Below are positions 55,002 through 64,000 of a stretch of 64,000 bases of DNA, in pieces. The notes under the pieces are model-generated. The model did no database searches. It was not told the origin of the DNA and was given only the letters and a program-made list of their open reading frames with translations. A program made the position numbers and the translations under genes. The number at the start of each line of letters is the position of its first letter. Position 1 is the stretch's first letter. The stretch is from Rhizobium sp. Root483D2 (GTDB taxonomy: Bacteria; Pseudomonadota; Alphaproteobacteria; Rhizobiales; Rhizobiaceae). The stretch spans positions 336 through 64,335 of the forward strand of contig NZ_LMFB01000011.1 of assembly GCF_001426685.1 (NCBI RefSeq), read 5' to 3'.

Positions 55002-56411
55002 TCAAGGCTCCCGGATGGCTGTGTCGAGGCCGCGCAGCAGCGGGTAAAGGAAATAGGAAATCACTGTCCGGCTTCCGACCTTGATCTCTGCTGAAACGGT
55101 CATCCCCGGCAAGAGGCGAACGGGCTCCCCTGGGGCTTGCAGAAGTGTGCTGGCGAGCAGCACGCGTGCCTTGAAGAACGGCACGGCTGGCTCGCCGCCA
55201 CCTGCTGGTTTTTCCGGAGGCGGAAACGCGTCCCGGCTGATGGTTCTGACGGTCCCCGTCACGGTACCGAATTTCTGGAATGGGTAGGCATCAAGCTTGA
55301 CCCGCGCCTCCTTATCGACGGCGACACGGCCAATGTCCTGCGAGGTGATCGAAACCTCTGCCTCAAGCGGAACATCCAGCGGAACAAGTGTCACGATCGG
55401 TTCGGCCTCCCGAACGACCGAGCCGACCGAGCGTTGTGCAAGGTCGAGCACGACGGCATCTTCCGGGGCCGTCAGCGTCACCATGTTGCGGCGCAGCTCC
55501 ATCTTCTTCAATTCTTCGCCCGCCATGTCGCGCTGGTTGCGCAATTCGACCAGCTGCTCCATGGAGGCACGCCGGAAGTCCTCGATGAACGCCTGCCGGT
55601 CAGCTGTCAGCTTGGCCAGCGAATGCCCGGCCTCCGCCGCCTTGCCGTGCAGCGCAGTGATATCGGCATCGACATCAAGCCGCGCGTCGCGCGAACCGAG
55701 GAAGGCGACGAGCGATCCGGTATCGTTCCTGTAGAGCGTCTCGCGCGCTTTTTCGATCAGGATCAGGTTGTCGCGGCGGCTGGTGAGAACCGTCTCCTGG
55801 TTTGTACCCGATTGGATCGCGGCGGCCTGCCCGGCGATTTGCTGATCGAAATTCTGCACCTGGGCGGTGTAGAAAGCGTGGCGCTGCGCAAAAAGCTGGA
55901 CCTGCAGCTGCTCGTCGGGAGACCCTCCCGCCAGTTTCGAATAATCCGTGCCGGCAATCTCGGCGTTGATACGCTTGACCTGGGCATCGAGGGCCGTAAA
56001 TTTGGTGCGCTGCTGATCGACATCAGATTGGCTGAAGGTCGCGTCAAGCGTTGCCAATGTCTGCCCGGCCTTGACGATCTCGCCCGTGGTCACGTCGATC
56101 GTGCGGATGATCGATGTTTCCAGCGGTTGAACGATAATGGTCGGCCGGGTGGTGATCAGCTTGCCAGGTGCAATGACCACCTCGTCGATCTTGGAGAGCG
56201 ATGCCCAGACGATGGCCGTGCCAATCAGCGCGGTGATCCCGTAGAGCGTCATCCGGGCAATTCTGGGCGGAACGCGCTCTTCCAGTTCGACCGCATCGGA
56301 TTGGAATTCGGCAAAGGCCGGCGGCAGCTTCGGCTTGACGATAATTTCCGTGTCCCGCTTTGCGGCGGGAACCGGCAGGTTTTGGTGGAGTTTTTCCGGA
56401 CGCGCGTTCAT
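55002..56411 (-). CDS. HlyD-family type I secretion adaptor
   Basis: 469 residues. Short cytoplasmic N-terminus, one membrane helix (LYGITALIGTAIVWASL), long coiled coil (about 130-330), and the barrel-sandwich parts flanking it (VVIAPGKLITTRPTIIVQPLETSIIRTIDVTTGEIVKAGQTLATLD near residue 75-120, and QDIGRVAVDKEARVKLDAYPFQ). Pairs with the ATPase upstream, which it overlaps by four bases. It links the inner-membrane exporter to a TolC-like pore encoded elsewhere. Last gene of the leftward operon. Confidence 0.92.
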   Translation of the reverse strand: MNARPEKLHQNLPVPAAKRDTEIIVKPKLPPAFAEFQSDAVELEERVPPRIARMTLYGITALIGTAIVWASLSKIDEVVIAPGKLITTRPTIIVQPLETSIIRTIDVTTGEIVKAGQTLATLDATFSQSDVDQQRTKFTALDAQVKRINAEIAGTDYSKLAGGSPDEQLQVQLFAQRHAFYTAQVQNFDQQIAGQAAAIQSGTNQETVLTSRRDNLILIEKARETLYRNDTGSLVAFLGSRDARLDVDADITALHGKAAEAGHSLAKLTADRQAFIEDFRRASMEQLVELRNQRDMAGEELKKMELRRNMVTLTAPEDAVVLDLAQRSVGSVVREAEPIVTLVPLDVPLEAEVSITSQDIGRVAVDKEARVKLDAYPFQKFGTVTGTVRTISRDAFPPPEKPAGGGEPAVPFFKARVLLASTLLQAPGEPVRLLPGMTVSAEIKVGSRTVISYFLYPLLRGLDTAIREP

Positions 56412-58552
56412 GCCGATTGCCTCGTTTGCTGCGTCCAGAGATGACGGTAGGTAATGCAGCGCGAGACGAGCTGATCGTGGCGGCCGATATCGGCGATCTT
56501 GCCGCGATCGACGACGAGGATCGCATCGGCATCGACCAGCGTGGTCAGGCGATGGGACACGATGATCACGGTACGCCCCTCGGCAATCTTGCTCAGGTTC
56601 TGCCGCAGGATGGCTTCGCTGTCGGGATCAAGTGCGCTGGTGGCTTCATCCAGGATCAGCAGTTTCGGATTGGTGATCAGCGCACGGGCAATGGCCAGGC
56701 GCTGCTTCTGGCCGCCGGAAAGGTTCGAGGCATTTTCCTCCAGCATGGATTCAAAACCGCGCGGCAGCCGCTCGATGAACTCTTCGGCGCCGGCAATGCG
56801 GGCGACTTCGATGATCTCCTCGATGCTGGCATCGGGCTTGGCGGCGGCGATATTGTCGCGCACCGAGCCGCGGAACAGAAAATTGTCCTGCAGAACGACG
56901 CCGATGCTGGAGCGCAGATGGACCAGATCGATTTCCCGGCTGTCATAGCCGTCGATCCGGACCAGCCCCTGCTGGTTCTGGTAGAGCCCCTGGATGAGAC
57001 GGGTCACGGTCGTCTTTCCCGATCCGCTCTTGCCGACAATTCCAAAGACAGACCCGGCGGGAACCGTGAAGGACACGTCGTCGAGCGCCGGCGCACCGTC
57101 GGGCCCATAGCGGAACGTGACCTTGTCGAATTCGATGCGGCCCTTCAACTGCGGCCGGATCCCCCGCCCACGGCCGAACTGTTCCGGACGCTGGTTCATG
57201 ATCTCGCCGAGCATGCGCACGGACAGGGCCACTTCCTGATATTCGTGAACCATGGTGACGATCTGCACGAGCGGGCCGGACACGCGGCCTGCCAGCATGT
57301 TGAAGGCGACCAGCGCACCGATAGTCATGGAACCGCTGAATACATCTAGCGCTCCGAGCCCGATGATCGCAACGCTCATCAGTTTTTCCAAAAGCCCGGT
57401 CAATGCCTGGGCAACGGTCGAGATCTTATCGACGCGAAAGCGCACGGAGATGGCTTGCGCGGAACGATCGTCCCAGACCTGGCGCTGACGCGGCTCGAGC
57501 GCCAGTGACTTGACGGTGCGCATGCCATGCACCGTCTCGACCAGCAGCGCCTGACGCTCGCCTTCGGCCTGATAGAGGGCCTGGAGCCGCCGCTGAAACG
57601 GCCCCACCAGAACCATGACCACCAGGCCGACAAGGGCTGCAAAGCCCAGGACGACAAAGGTCAGCTTGACGCTGTAGAGAACCAGGATCGGTATGAAGAC
57701 CAGGAGCGAAACCGCATCCAGAAGGGTAAGGAACAGCCGGCCCGTCAGGAACTCGCGGATACGGCCCGTCTGTTGCATATGCTTGACCAGCACACCGGCC
57801 GAGGCCTGCTCGAACAAGGCGATCGGCAGATTGAGAAGGTGCCCGAACGTGCGCGTGGCGATCCTGATGTCGATCTTGTTGGTCGCGTAAAGCAGCAGGT
57901 AGCGCCTCAGGAAAGTAAAGGCCGCATCGAAAAGGAGCGCAATAGCAATGCCGATGGTGAGAACCGCAAGTGTAGAATAGCTCTGGTGGACAAGGACCTT
58001 GTCGATCACAAGCTGGAAAAAGATCGGCGTTGCGAGCCCCAGCCCGTAGAGGACGAAGGCAGCGAGCGCCACGTCGCGAAGTAAGCTGCGCTGGCGGACA
58101 ATTTCTGGAATGAACCAGCGAAAACCGAATGGCTGATCGGTGTCGGAAAGACGATAGCTGCGTTTGACGAGGATGACCGATCCGCGCCAATGTTTTGCAA
58201 ATTGCTCCTGGTTGAGCAGGATGAATTCCGGACGCTGGGCCAGGGGATCGAGCACCCGGATCATCTCGCCCTCACCGCTGCCTGCCGCACCGGCGATGAC
58301 AACCCAATTGCCGTTTTCAAGCTCGGCGAGCAACGGAAAGGCGTCGCCGAGCTGAAACAGAGACCGCCAGGTCAGCGTCAGGTTTTTGGCCTTCAGCCCC
58401 GCGTCCTTTGCCATGCGCAGGAGTTGCCGCATCGGCACCGCCTGCTCGCCGACCGCATAGTCGTGCAAAAGCCGTTCGGGTGACAGATCAACACCATGGT
58501 GACGGCCGACCAGGGCCAGACACTGGAGGTTTGTGTGCGCGAGTGTACTCAT
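56408..58552 (-). CDS. HlyB-type type I secretion ABC transporter with degenerate C39 domain
   Basis: 714 residues. Residues 1-130 are a C39-like domain; aligned with HlyB the catalytic Cys is replaced (TNLQCLALVGRHHGV, Thr at the site) and the His is missing, so no leader peptide is cleaved. Six membrane helices follow (about 165-440), then the ATPase: Walker A GKSGSGKTT, signature LSGGQKQRLAIARAL, Walker B LLILDEATSALDPDSE. Such CLD-type transporters export unprocessed proteins with a C-terminal signal, here most likely the large exoprotein at 60162. Confidence 0.92.
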   Translation of the reverse strand: MSTLAHTNLQCLALVGRHHGVDLSPERLLHDYAVGEQAVPMRQLLRMAKDAGLKAKNLTLTWRSLFQLGDAFPLLAELENGNWVVIAGAAGSGEGEMIRVLDPLAQRPEFILLNQEQFAKHWRGSVILVKRSYRLSDTDQPFGFRWFIPEIVRQRSLLRDVALAAFVLYGLGLATPIFFQLVIDKVLVHQSYSTLAVLTIGIAIALLFDAAFTFLRRYLLLYATNKIDIRIATRTFGHLLNLPIALFEQASAGVLVKHMQQTGRIREFLTGRLFLTLLDAVSLLVFIPILVLYSVKLTFVVLGFAALVGLVVMVLVGPFQRRLQALYQAEGERQALLVETVHGMRTVKSLALEPRQRQVWDDRSAQAISVRFRVDKISTVAQALTGLLEKLMSVAIIGLGALDVFSGSMTIGALVAFNMLAGRVSGPLVQIVTMVHEYQEVALSVRMLGEIMNQRPEQFGRGRGIRPQLKGRIEFDKVTFRYGPDGAPALDDVSFTVPAGSVFGIVGKSGSGKTTVTRLIQGLYQNQQGLVRIDGYDSREIDLVHLRSSIGVVLQDNFLFRGSVRDNIAAAKPDASIEEIIEVARIAGAEEFIERLPRGFESMLEENASNLSGGQKQRLAIARALITNPKLLILDEATSALDPDSEAILRQNLSKIAEGRTVIIVSHRLTTLVDADAILVVDRGKIADIGRHDQLVSRCITYRHLWTQQTRQSA

Positions 58553-58586
58553 GGCCTCACTTGGAACAAAGGGCTTGCGTGGCCGG

Positions 58587-58895
58587 TCAGTTGAAATTCG
58601 GCGAAGCGTTCACCGAAAGCGGCGGCTGCTGGCCTGAATCTGCAGCCGGCATTTGCGCAATGTCCCCGATGCGGCGCACCGCGCCCGCCTCGACCAGGCC
58701 GTTTAAGGCTTTCTGCATGAGGTCCACCGCATTGGCGAAAGCATCCACCGGCATGATGATCCGCTGGCGAAAGACGGGTCGCGGATTGTTGCTGGCATCG
58801 CGCTCGGTCGGCGAAAGCGACATCATGTCGATCCGCACGATCGTGCCCGTCACGGTGATCTCACCGATTCCATCGGCATAAAGCTCATTGTTCAT
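58587..58895 (-). CDS. Small conserved-looking protein of the secretion operon
   Basis: 102 residues from ATG58895, preceded by GGAGACGATA. A strand-helix pattern (IGEITVTGTIVRIDMMSLSP, PVFRQRIIMPVDAFANAVDLMQKALNGLVEAG) gives a compact domain; the last 20 residues are Gln/Pro-rich. No family recognised. It has no signal peptide, so it is probably a cytoplasmic accessory such as a chaperone for the exported protein, or an ATPase-associated factor. Gaps to its neighbours are only 34 and 31 bases, so it is co-transcribed. Confidence 0.75.
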   Translation of the reverse strand: MNNELYADGIGEITVTGTIVRIDMMSLSPTERDASNNPRPVFRQRIIMPVDAFANAVDLMQKALNGLVEAGAVRRIGDIAQMPAADSGQQPPLSVNASPNFN

Positions 58896-58926
58896 TATCG
58901 TCTCCATTGGTTGATGGTGAGGCCGG

Positions 58927-60159
58927 TCATGCGGCATGCACGTGCTCCCAGGGCGGGAAAGGATCGTTCAGAGCGTCGGCGAGGCGAGGATCAAATCCGG
59001 TTTCGGACCCGATCAGACAGTCGTCGAGCGCGGCGCGGATGGCTTTTTCCACAAAGCCTGCTCCGATAAAGACCAGCTCCTGGCGCCGGTCGCCCCAGAC
59101 TGGGCTCCAATTCCGCTCAAGCAACGCTGCAAATTGCGGATGCCGGGGCCAATGTCCCTTCGGAACGGTGACCCACCACATACCTTTGGATTCGACCCGA
59201 TGCTGCACGCCGGCAATCGACAGAAGCCCGATCCAGTCCGGCCGGGTTGCCAGCCAGAAATGGCCCTTTGCCCGGATGAGACCCGGCCATTGCCTGTTCA
59301 GGAAGTTTTGAAGTTTGGCGGGATCGAAGGGCTGCCGCGCACGGTAAACGAAGCTGGATATGCCATATTCTTCCGTTTCGGGCACATGGTCTCCCCAGCC
59401 GTATAATTCCTTATGCCAGAGTGGATGCCGGGCCGATTTTGCTTCGCTGAACAGGCCGGTATCGAGAATGCCGGATAGCGGAACATGGCCGAAATCCGTT
59501 TCGATCACGCGCGCGCCGGGATTAAGCGCTGCAACGATTCGGCGCAACGCATCGCGCATCTGCGGCGTCACCTCCGATATCTTGTTGATGACGACGACAT
59601 CGGCAAATTCGATCTGCTCAACCAGCAGATCGACCAGGGTGCGATGATCGTCATCCGCCCTTGCCTCGCCACGATCGCTCAACAGGTCGGTGCTGGTATA
59701 GTCAGTCAGCAGATTGACGGCATCGACGACTGAAACCATCGTATCGAGCCGGGCGATATCGCACAGCGCAGCGCCCGTTTCATCCCGGAAAGAAAATGTC
59801 GCCGCGATTGGCAGAGGTTCGGCAATCCCGGTTGCCTCGATCAGCAGATAGTCGAACCGCCCCTCCGCAGCCAGCCTGCGGACTTCGTTCAGCAAATCGT
59901 CGCGCAGGGTGCAGCAAATGCAGCCATTCGTCAGCTCCACCAGCGTTTCGTCGGTACGCGACAATTGCGCGCCGCCATCGCGAACGAGATCCGCATCAAT
60001 GTTGATCTCGCTCATATCGTTGACCAGGACAGCGACGCGAAGACCCTCGCGGTTGCGCAGCACATGGTTCAGGATCGTGGTTTTTCCCGCGCCCAGAAAA
60101 CCCGCAAGCACTGTCACTGGCAATCTTTTGCCGCCTTGCACGCCCGCCCACTCTGTCAT
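58927..60159 (-). CDS. CobW/COG0523-family GTP-dependent metallochaperone
   Basis: 410 residues. P-loop [24 protein letters not shown], metal-binding CxCC motif in [16 protein letters not shown], Switch and base motifs (VINKISEVT; Asn-Lys-xx-Asp type reading NKIS). The C-terminal CobW domain (residues 270-400) includes [11 protein letters not shown]0523 proteins deliver Zn2+, Co2+ or Fe/Ni-type metals to client enzymes. It lies 2 bases after the stop of the exoprotein gene and before the secretion genes, so its client may be the metal-dependent domain of the exoprotein before export, or the gene may only share the promoter. Confidence 0.9.
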   Translation of the reverse strand: MTEWAGVQGGKRLPVTVLAGFLGAGKTTILNHVLRNREGLRVAVLVNDMSEINIDADLVRDGGAQLSRTDETLVELTNGCICCTLRDDLLNEVRRLAAEGRFDYLLIEATGIAEPLPIAATFSFRDETGAALCDIARLDTMVSVVDAVNLLTDYTSTDLLSDRGEARADDDHRTLVDLLVEQIEFADVVVINKISEVTPQMRDALRRIVAALNPGARVIETDFGHVPLSGILDTGLFSEAKSARHPLWHKELYGWGDHVPETEEYGISSFVYRARQPFDPAKLQNFLNRQWPGLIRAKGHFWLATRPDWIGLLSIAGVQHRVESKGMWWVTVPKGHWPRHPQFAALLERNWSPVWGDRRQELVFIGAGFVEKAIRAALDDCLIGSETGFDPRLADALNDPFPPWEHVHAA

Positions 60160-60161
60160 CG

Positions 60162-63100
60162 CTACGCTGCCAGCTGCGGCCGGAACGCCACATCCACATA
60201 GTAGTTGGAGCTGCTGAAACTGCTGGTCGGAAACAGCCCGCTGGCGCCATAGGCATAGACGCCGTTGCCACCGCTCAAGGCCGATGACAACGCATGCAGG
60301 TTGCCGTGAGTGACTTCCGAATTGAAGAAGTTGTTTGCGGCCGAGTAATTGCCATTGGTGCTGTAGGAGACGACATAAGTCGTGTTCGCCTGGATCTGGA
60401 TCTCCTGCGACAGGGAGACGGCTTGCCAGCCGCTGGCGCTTTCGCCGGTAAAGGTGGCACTCGCAAGCAGCGTTCCGGCCGAGTTCCAGAGATAGCCGGT
60501 ATGAGACCCTGTATTGGCCGCTCCCTTGTAGAAGCGGATTTGGGATATCCATCCCCCCGTATCCGCCTGAAACTTCATCCCGAGATTGACCGGGTTGTTG
60601 TCGTTGACCGAGACGATCGTCGGGACCGTGCTGGCACTGAACAGGCTTTGTGTCGCAGCCGGGTTGGTGAAGGTCATCGACGCCGTTGCCGTTGCGGTGC
60701 CGCCTCGCCCATCCGAGATGGAATATTTGAAGCTGGCCGGTCCGGTATGGCCATTGGCCGCAGTAAACGTCACAGTGTTCGACTGACTGTTGAACGCGAC
60801 CGTACCATTGACCGCATCGCTGACACCCGTGAGCGAAATCGGATCGTTATCGGGATCGCTGTCATTGGCAAGCAGAGCTGACGCCTGAATGGTAAAGGGC
60901 GTATTGGTGCTTGCGGCAAGACCGGGATCGTTGACGGCGACCGGAGACGCATTCTGCTGCGACCGCTCAAAGAGCACATCAACCCAGTAGTTCGCCGCGT
61001 TGTAGCTTCCTGTGGGAAACAGGCTGTTCGTCCCGTAGGCGTAGACGCCATTGCCGCCGCTTGTCGAACTGGACGGGGCAGTCAGCGCGCCATTGGTACG
61101 GCTTGTCGTGAAATAGTTCGACGTCACAGCGTAACGGCCATTGGAATGATAGCTCGCCACATAGGTCGTTCCGGCGGTAATCGCCAGCGGTTGCGAAAAG
61201 CTCACTGTCTGCCAGCCGCTCGCGGTTTCGCTTGTGAACGTGGCTGTGGCCAGCCGGGTGCCCGAACTGCTCCAGATCGAGCCGGTATGCGTGCCGGTAT
61301 CCTGCGCGCCCTTGTAATACCGCAACCCGGTGATCGTGCCCGCAGCAGATGAACTGAACTTCATGCCCAGTTCGACGGAGCTTGCATCGGTCGTGGACGT
61401 GACAGCTGGCGTATCCGAAAGGCTGAACAGACTTGTTGCCGTCGATGGCGGTTTCACCGTCAAACTGACGGTGGCAGACGCCGTCCCCCCGCGGCCATCC
61501 GCGATGGTGTAGCTAAAACTTGCCGCACCGGTGTATCCGGCCGACGGTGTAAACGTTAAGGCATTGGTCTGGCTGTTGAAATTGACTGTTCCGTTGACCG
61601 CGCCGTTTGCGCCGGTAATGCTGAGCGCGTCGCCATCCGGATCCGAATCGTTGGCGAGCACAAGCGAGCCGTTGATCGTCAGCGCCGTGTTTTGCTCAGT
61701 GATATAGCCATTGTCGTTGCTCGCTGTCGGAGCCGTATTCACCGTCGAGGGGGTAAACAGAACATCCACCCAATAGTTGGCACCGCCGAAACTGTTGCCG
61801 GGGAATGTCGTGTTCGTGCCATAGGCATAGACGCCGCCGTTCTGGCCGACGCTCAAGGGCCCTTTGATGTAGGCGGAATTGAAATATCCCGACGACGACG
61901 AATAAAAGCCGTTGGTATGATAGGAGGCGACATAGGAAGTGCCCGCCGTGATCTGGATGGCACTGGAAAAATTGACCGTCTGCCAGCCTGAAATCGATTC
62001 CCCGGTCGATGTGCCGGTCGCAAGCAGCGTCCCATCGGCCTTCCAAAGGCTGACTTTGTGCGCACCGATATTATAGAGCCCCTTGAAGAACCGCACGCCC
62101 TCCACCGCACCGCTGGTACTGGCTTGAAAACGCACACCCAGTTCCACGCCGTCGCGGTCCACTGTCGTCTCAACGGCGGGCTTTGTGGCCTGCGTCCACA
62201 GGGTCGAGGCCGTGGGCAGGGTGACGGTGACCTGTTTGCCGGTCGATGGCGTTTCCAGATTGACGCTGTCATCGACGGCCCGTGACTTGATCGTATAGGT
62301 GCCGCTTGCCTGCACGACCCAATTGTAGCTCCAGTTTTCGCGGCCAGTGGCCTTGAACCAGGAGAGGCCTCCATCGGTGGAGACTTCGATGCCGGCAATG
62401 ATGCCGCCGCCGGAATCCTGCGCCGTGCCGGTCACGGTCACATGCTGCCCCTCGACGAAACTCGCGCCGATGATCGGCGACGTGATCGTCGATGTCGGCT
62501 TGATATGATCGGGCGATTGCGTCGCAAGGATCAGGCTGGCATCGATCGTCGTGGGCTGAATGCCCATATCGGCGAACATGTTGATCATCGCCTGCTGCAC
62601 GTTCTTGTCGGTGGGGGTTACTGCCCCCTCATGGGCGGCATTCAACCCCCAGGACCAGAAGACGGTGCCGGCGCCGAACACGAGGGCTCCGCTTTCTGCG
62701 CGGTACATGGTTAAACTATGCGTCGCTTCGCCCGGCCCAACCGAGGAGCCATAATCGCGCAGATACGTATCCACCGAAATGTTTGAGAGCGACAGATTGA
62801 CCAGGCCGGCCGGCCGGAAGCCGTTCTCGACGTCGGAATCCCATTCGTAGCCAAGAAGGTTTTTGACAAGCTCGAAGGTTTGCCCCGGCAGGATGTTCGC
62901 CACATCCGTATTGCGCCAGAAGCGAAGGTTGGAATAGTCGTAAGGCACGGAGATCGCGTCCTGCCGGTAGCTGTCCACGGTGAACATGGTGCCGGTCAGC
63001 GCATTTTCCGGCTTTTGCCCCGGATCCGCATAGCGGGGATCGCGCCAGGTGCCTGTGCCGATATTGCTCGGATCCGTGCTGGTGCCCCATGTTTCCTTGT

Positions 63101-64000
63101 AGCAGACCATGGTGCGATACGCAGTGCCGTTGCCGTCGATGCTGTTTTCCCAACGGACCTTCCAGTAGCACTCGTTGCCGCTCCAGAAGGCGAGGTTCAC
63201 ACCGGCGTCGCGCGCCGCCTCGACATTGGTCCGCTGTTCCGCCGACCAGTATTCGTCATGGCCGACCGAGAGAAAGGCCTTATGATTGAGCAGCTGGCTT
63301 CCGTTGCGCGTCGCATCGACCCCGGAAATGTAGGAGACGTCGTAGCCGTTCTGTTCGATCCACTGAATGGCGGAATGTTCGGCCCCGAAGATGAAGTCAT
63401 GGGTGCCCCCCTTGCCGCTGGTATTGGTCACGATCGGGCGGTTATAGCTGATCGCCGAAGCGCGGCCGATGGCGGTGATGCCGCAGCTGCAATTGGGTGG
63501 CAGGTAGCCGATCATGTCGTTGGGATCGACCGGAACCTCGCCGAAATAGAGGCTGGCGCCCCCCCATTCATTATAGGCCTGCCAGGTCGTATCCGATGTC
63601 TGAAAGACGATATCGCTGGTCGATCCATCGTCGCGGACGATGAATGGCACCATGCTCTGGCCGGCGGTCCCGTCCTCGCGGACCAGCTTTGCAAAATAGA
63701 CGCCGGAAACGGCATCTGCCGGTACGGCCCAGCTTGCCGAGACCGACCAGTTACCGGCATCAATCAATCCGAGGGACATATCGACAATCGGATGCGGCTG
63801 GATCTGTGCCGTGGTCAACGATTTGTCGATGGTCGCGACCTTGCGGGCCCCATCGCCGCCGTAATAACCCAAGCGGTAGATGTCGAGGCGGTAATGCGTC
63901 GAATCGGTGGCAATCTTGAAATCAACCGTCTGGCCGATATTCGTGCTGATCTGCGTGGCAAAACCCTGGATATTCGCATCCCCGTCGCCATCGATACCCC
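60162..64000 (-). CDS. Large modular exoprotein, N,N-dimethylformamidase-like domain plus cadherin-like and DUF4082 modules (5' end outside)
   Basis: The frame stays open to the right edge, at least 1279 residues. Near the edge it reads [17 protein letters not shown], then a dimethylformamidase large-subunit-like catalytic region ([46 protein letters not shown]; about 430 residues). Next come an Ig-like domain (residues about 470-550), then DUF4082, cadherin-like Big_9 ([14 protein letters not shown]), DUF4082, Big_9, DUF4082. It ends in [13 protein letters not shown]. There is no Sec signal in the visible part and no RTX GGxGxD repeats. Type I secretion genes follow, so it is probably exported unprocessed. 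Dimethylformamidases are iron-dependent amidases; activity here is unknown. Confidence 0.82.
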   Translation of the reverse strand, partial: GIDGDGDANIQGFATQISTNIGQTVDFKIATDSTHYRLDIYRLGYYGGDGARKVATIDKSLTTAQIQPHPIVDMSLGLIDAGNWSVSASWAVPADAVSGVYFAKLVREDGTAGQSMVPFIVRDDGSTSDIVFQTSDTTWQAYNEWGGASLYFGEVPVDPNDMIGYLPPNCSCGITAIGRASAISYNRPIVTNTSGKGGTHDFIFGAEHSAIQWIEQNGYDVSYISGVDATRNGSQLLNHKAFLSVGHDEYWSAEQRTNVEAARDAGVNLAFWSGNECYWKVRWENSIDGNGTAYRTMVCYKETWGTSTDPSNIGTGTWRDPRYADPGQKPENALTGTMFTVDSYRQDAISVPYDYSNLRFWRNTDVANILPGQTFELVKNLLGYEWDSDVENGFRPAGLVNLSLSNISVDTYLRDYGSSVGPGEATHSLTMYRAESGALVFGAGTVFWSWGLNAAHEGAVTPTDKNVQQAMINMFADMGIQPTTIDASLILATQSPDHIKPTSTITSPIIGASFVEGQHVTVTGTAQDSGGGIIAGIEVSTDGGLSWFKATGRENWSYNWVVQASGTYTIKSRAVDDSVNLETPSTGKQVTVTLPTASTLWTQATKPAVETTVDRDGVELGVRFQASTSGAVEGVRFFKGLYNIGAHKVSLWKADGTLLATGTSTGESISGWQTVNFSSAIQITAGTSYVASYHTNGFYSSSSGYFNSAYIKGPLSVGQNGGVYAYGTNTTFPGNSFGGANYWVDVLFTPSTVNTAPTASNDNGYITEQNTALTINGSLVLANDSDPDGDALSITGANGAVNGTVNFNSQTNALTFTPSAGYTGAASFSYTIADGRGGTASATVSLTVKPPSTATSLFSLSDTPAVTSTTDASSVELGMKFSSSAAGTITGLRYYKGAQDTGTHTGSIWSSSGTRLATATFTSETASGWQTVSFSQPLAITAGTTYVASYHSNGRYAVTSNYFTTSRTNGALTAPSSSTSGGNGVYAYGTNSLFPTGSYNAANYWVDVLFERSQQNASPVAVNDPGLAASTNTPFTIQASALLANDSDPDNDPISLTGVSDAVNGTVAFNSQSNTVTFTAANGHTGPASFKYSISDGRGGTATATASMTFTNPAATQSLFSASTVPTIVSVNDNNPVNLGMKFQADTGGWISQIRFYKGAANTGSHTGYLWNSAGTLLASATFTGESASGWQAVSLSQEIQIQANTTYVVSYSTNGNYSAANNFFNSEVTHGNLHALSSALSGGNGVYAYGASGLFPTSSFSSSNYYVDVAFRPQLAA
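60170..62205 (-). repeat. Three DUF4082 plus two cadherin-like modules (about 780-base period)
   Basis: DUF4082 modules at about 61750-62205, 60960-61440 and 60170-60655 each have the pattern ELGMKFSS...[21 protein letters not shown] and ANYWVDVLF. Between them are cadherin-like repeats at about 61450-61745 and 60660-60955 with NDSDPDxDxxSxTG and [19 protein letters not shown]. The spacing repeats at about 770-790 bases. Such repeats usually extend exoproteins from the cell surface and mediate adhesion. Confidence 0.8.

Noticed and set aside
55137-56444. 435-codon frame antisense to the HlyD gene
   Set aside because: Rich in Arg, His and Asp, without structure; sense strand encodes the adaptor.

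Overview
The window looks like chromosomal DNA of an alphaproteobacterium of the Rhizobiaceae type (Rhizobium/Agrobacterium relatives). The support is roughly 60% GC coding sequence, a dense set of polyamine-type and amino-acid-type ABC transporters, three DUF982 genes (a family concentrated in rhizobia), repeated EcfG/RpoE2-type promoter signatures (GGAAC-N18-TT), and an isolated initiator tRNA followed by a terminator. In rhizobia that tRNA commonly closes an rRNA operon, so an rrn operon may lie just left of position 1. No insertion sequence, prophage, integrase or CRISPR array was recognised. Gene boundaries are tight and nearly every long reading frame belongs to a known family.

Layout. 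0.1-0.3 kb: three small hairpins, tRNA-fMet, terminator. 0.4-8.9 kb: a LysR regulator diverges from a run of genes for a VOC-type ring-cleaving dioxygenase, an isochorismatase-like hydrolase, XapX protein, Tat-exported amidohydrolase, DoxX protein, MFS exporter, a 34-codon ORF and an alpha/beta hydrolase; this resembles an aromatic/quinone detoxification set. 9-11 kb: two divergent AraC regulators. 11-17 kb: a PotABCD-like ABC importer with an Asp/Glu/hydantoin-type racemase and a divergent FCD-GntR regulator. 17.3-21.5 kb: a Kai-type operon (ribbon-helix-helix protein, KaiC, two KaiB proteins, hybrid histidine kinase; no KaiA).

21.5-29.7 kb: an accessory stress region of small genes (general stress protein 26, PerM-family exporter, DUF4112, a single-domain response regulator, DUF982 x2, MgtC, PRC-barrel and several short unknowns). 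At least five starts here are preceded at short distance by GGAAC-N18-TT. Two more genes with the same signature, a third DUF982 gene and a large KatE catalase, lie at 52-55 kb. 29.8-34.6 kb: a PaoABC-like periplasmic molybdenum aldehyde oxidoreductase with its PaoD/XdhC maturation factor. 35.2-41.6 kb: a signalling operon of CHASE3-GAF-kinase-REC3, CheR, receiver-less CheB and REC-kinase-REC. 41.7-44.0 kb: an SDR protein, an O-methyltransferase and a divergent TetR regulator.

44.2-51.2 kb: a probable Amadori-compound (fructoselysine-type) catabolic locus. A polar amino-acid ABC importer with an embedded FAD oxidase converges on FrlD-like kinase and FrlB-like deglycase genes, with a divergent GntR/UTRA regulator. 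An 11-base motif, TTGTMAGACAW, occurs twice in the deglycase-regulator gap and once before the importer, suggesting one regulon. 55.0-64.0 kb: a leftward operon encoding a very large secreted protein (dimethylformamidase-like domain plus alternating cadherin-like and DUF4082 modules, running off the right edge), a CobW metallochaperone GTPase, a small unknown protein and a type I secretion ATPase and adaptor. The last unit is the best candidate for an undescribed system: a dedicated exporter and a metal-insertion GTPase encoded with one modular exoprotein. All family assignments are from reading the protein sequences; no searches were run.
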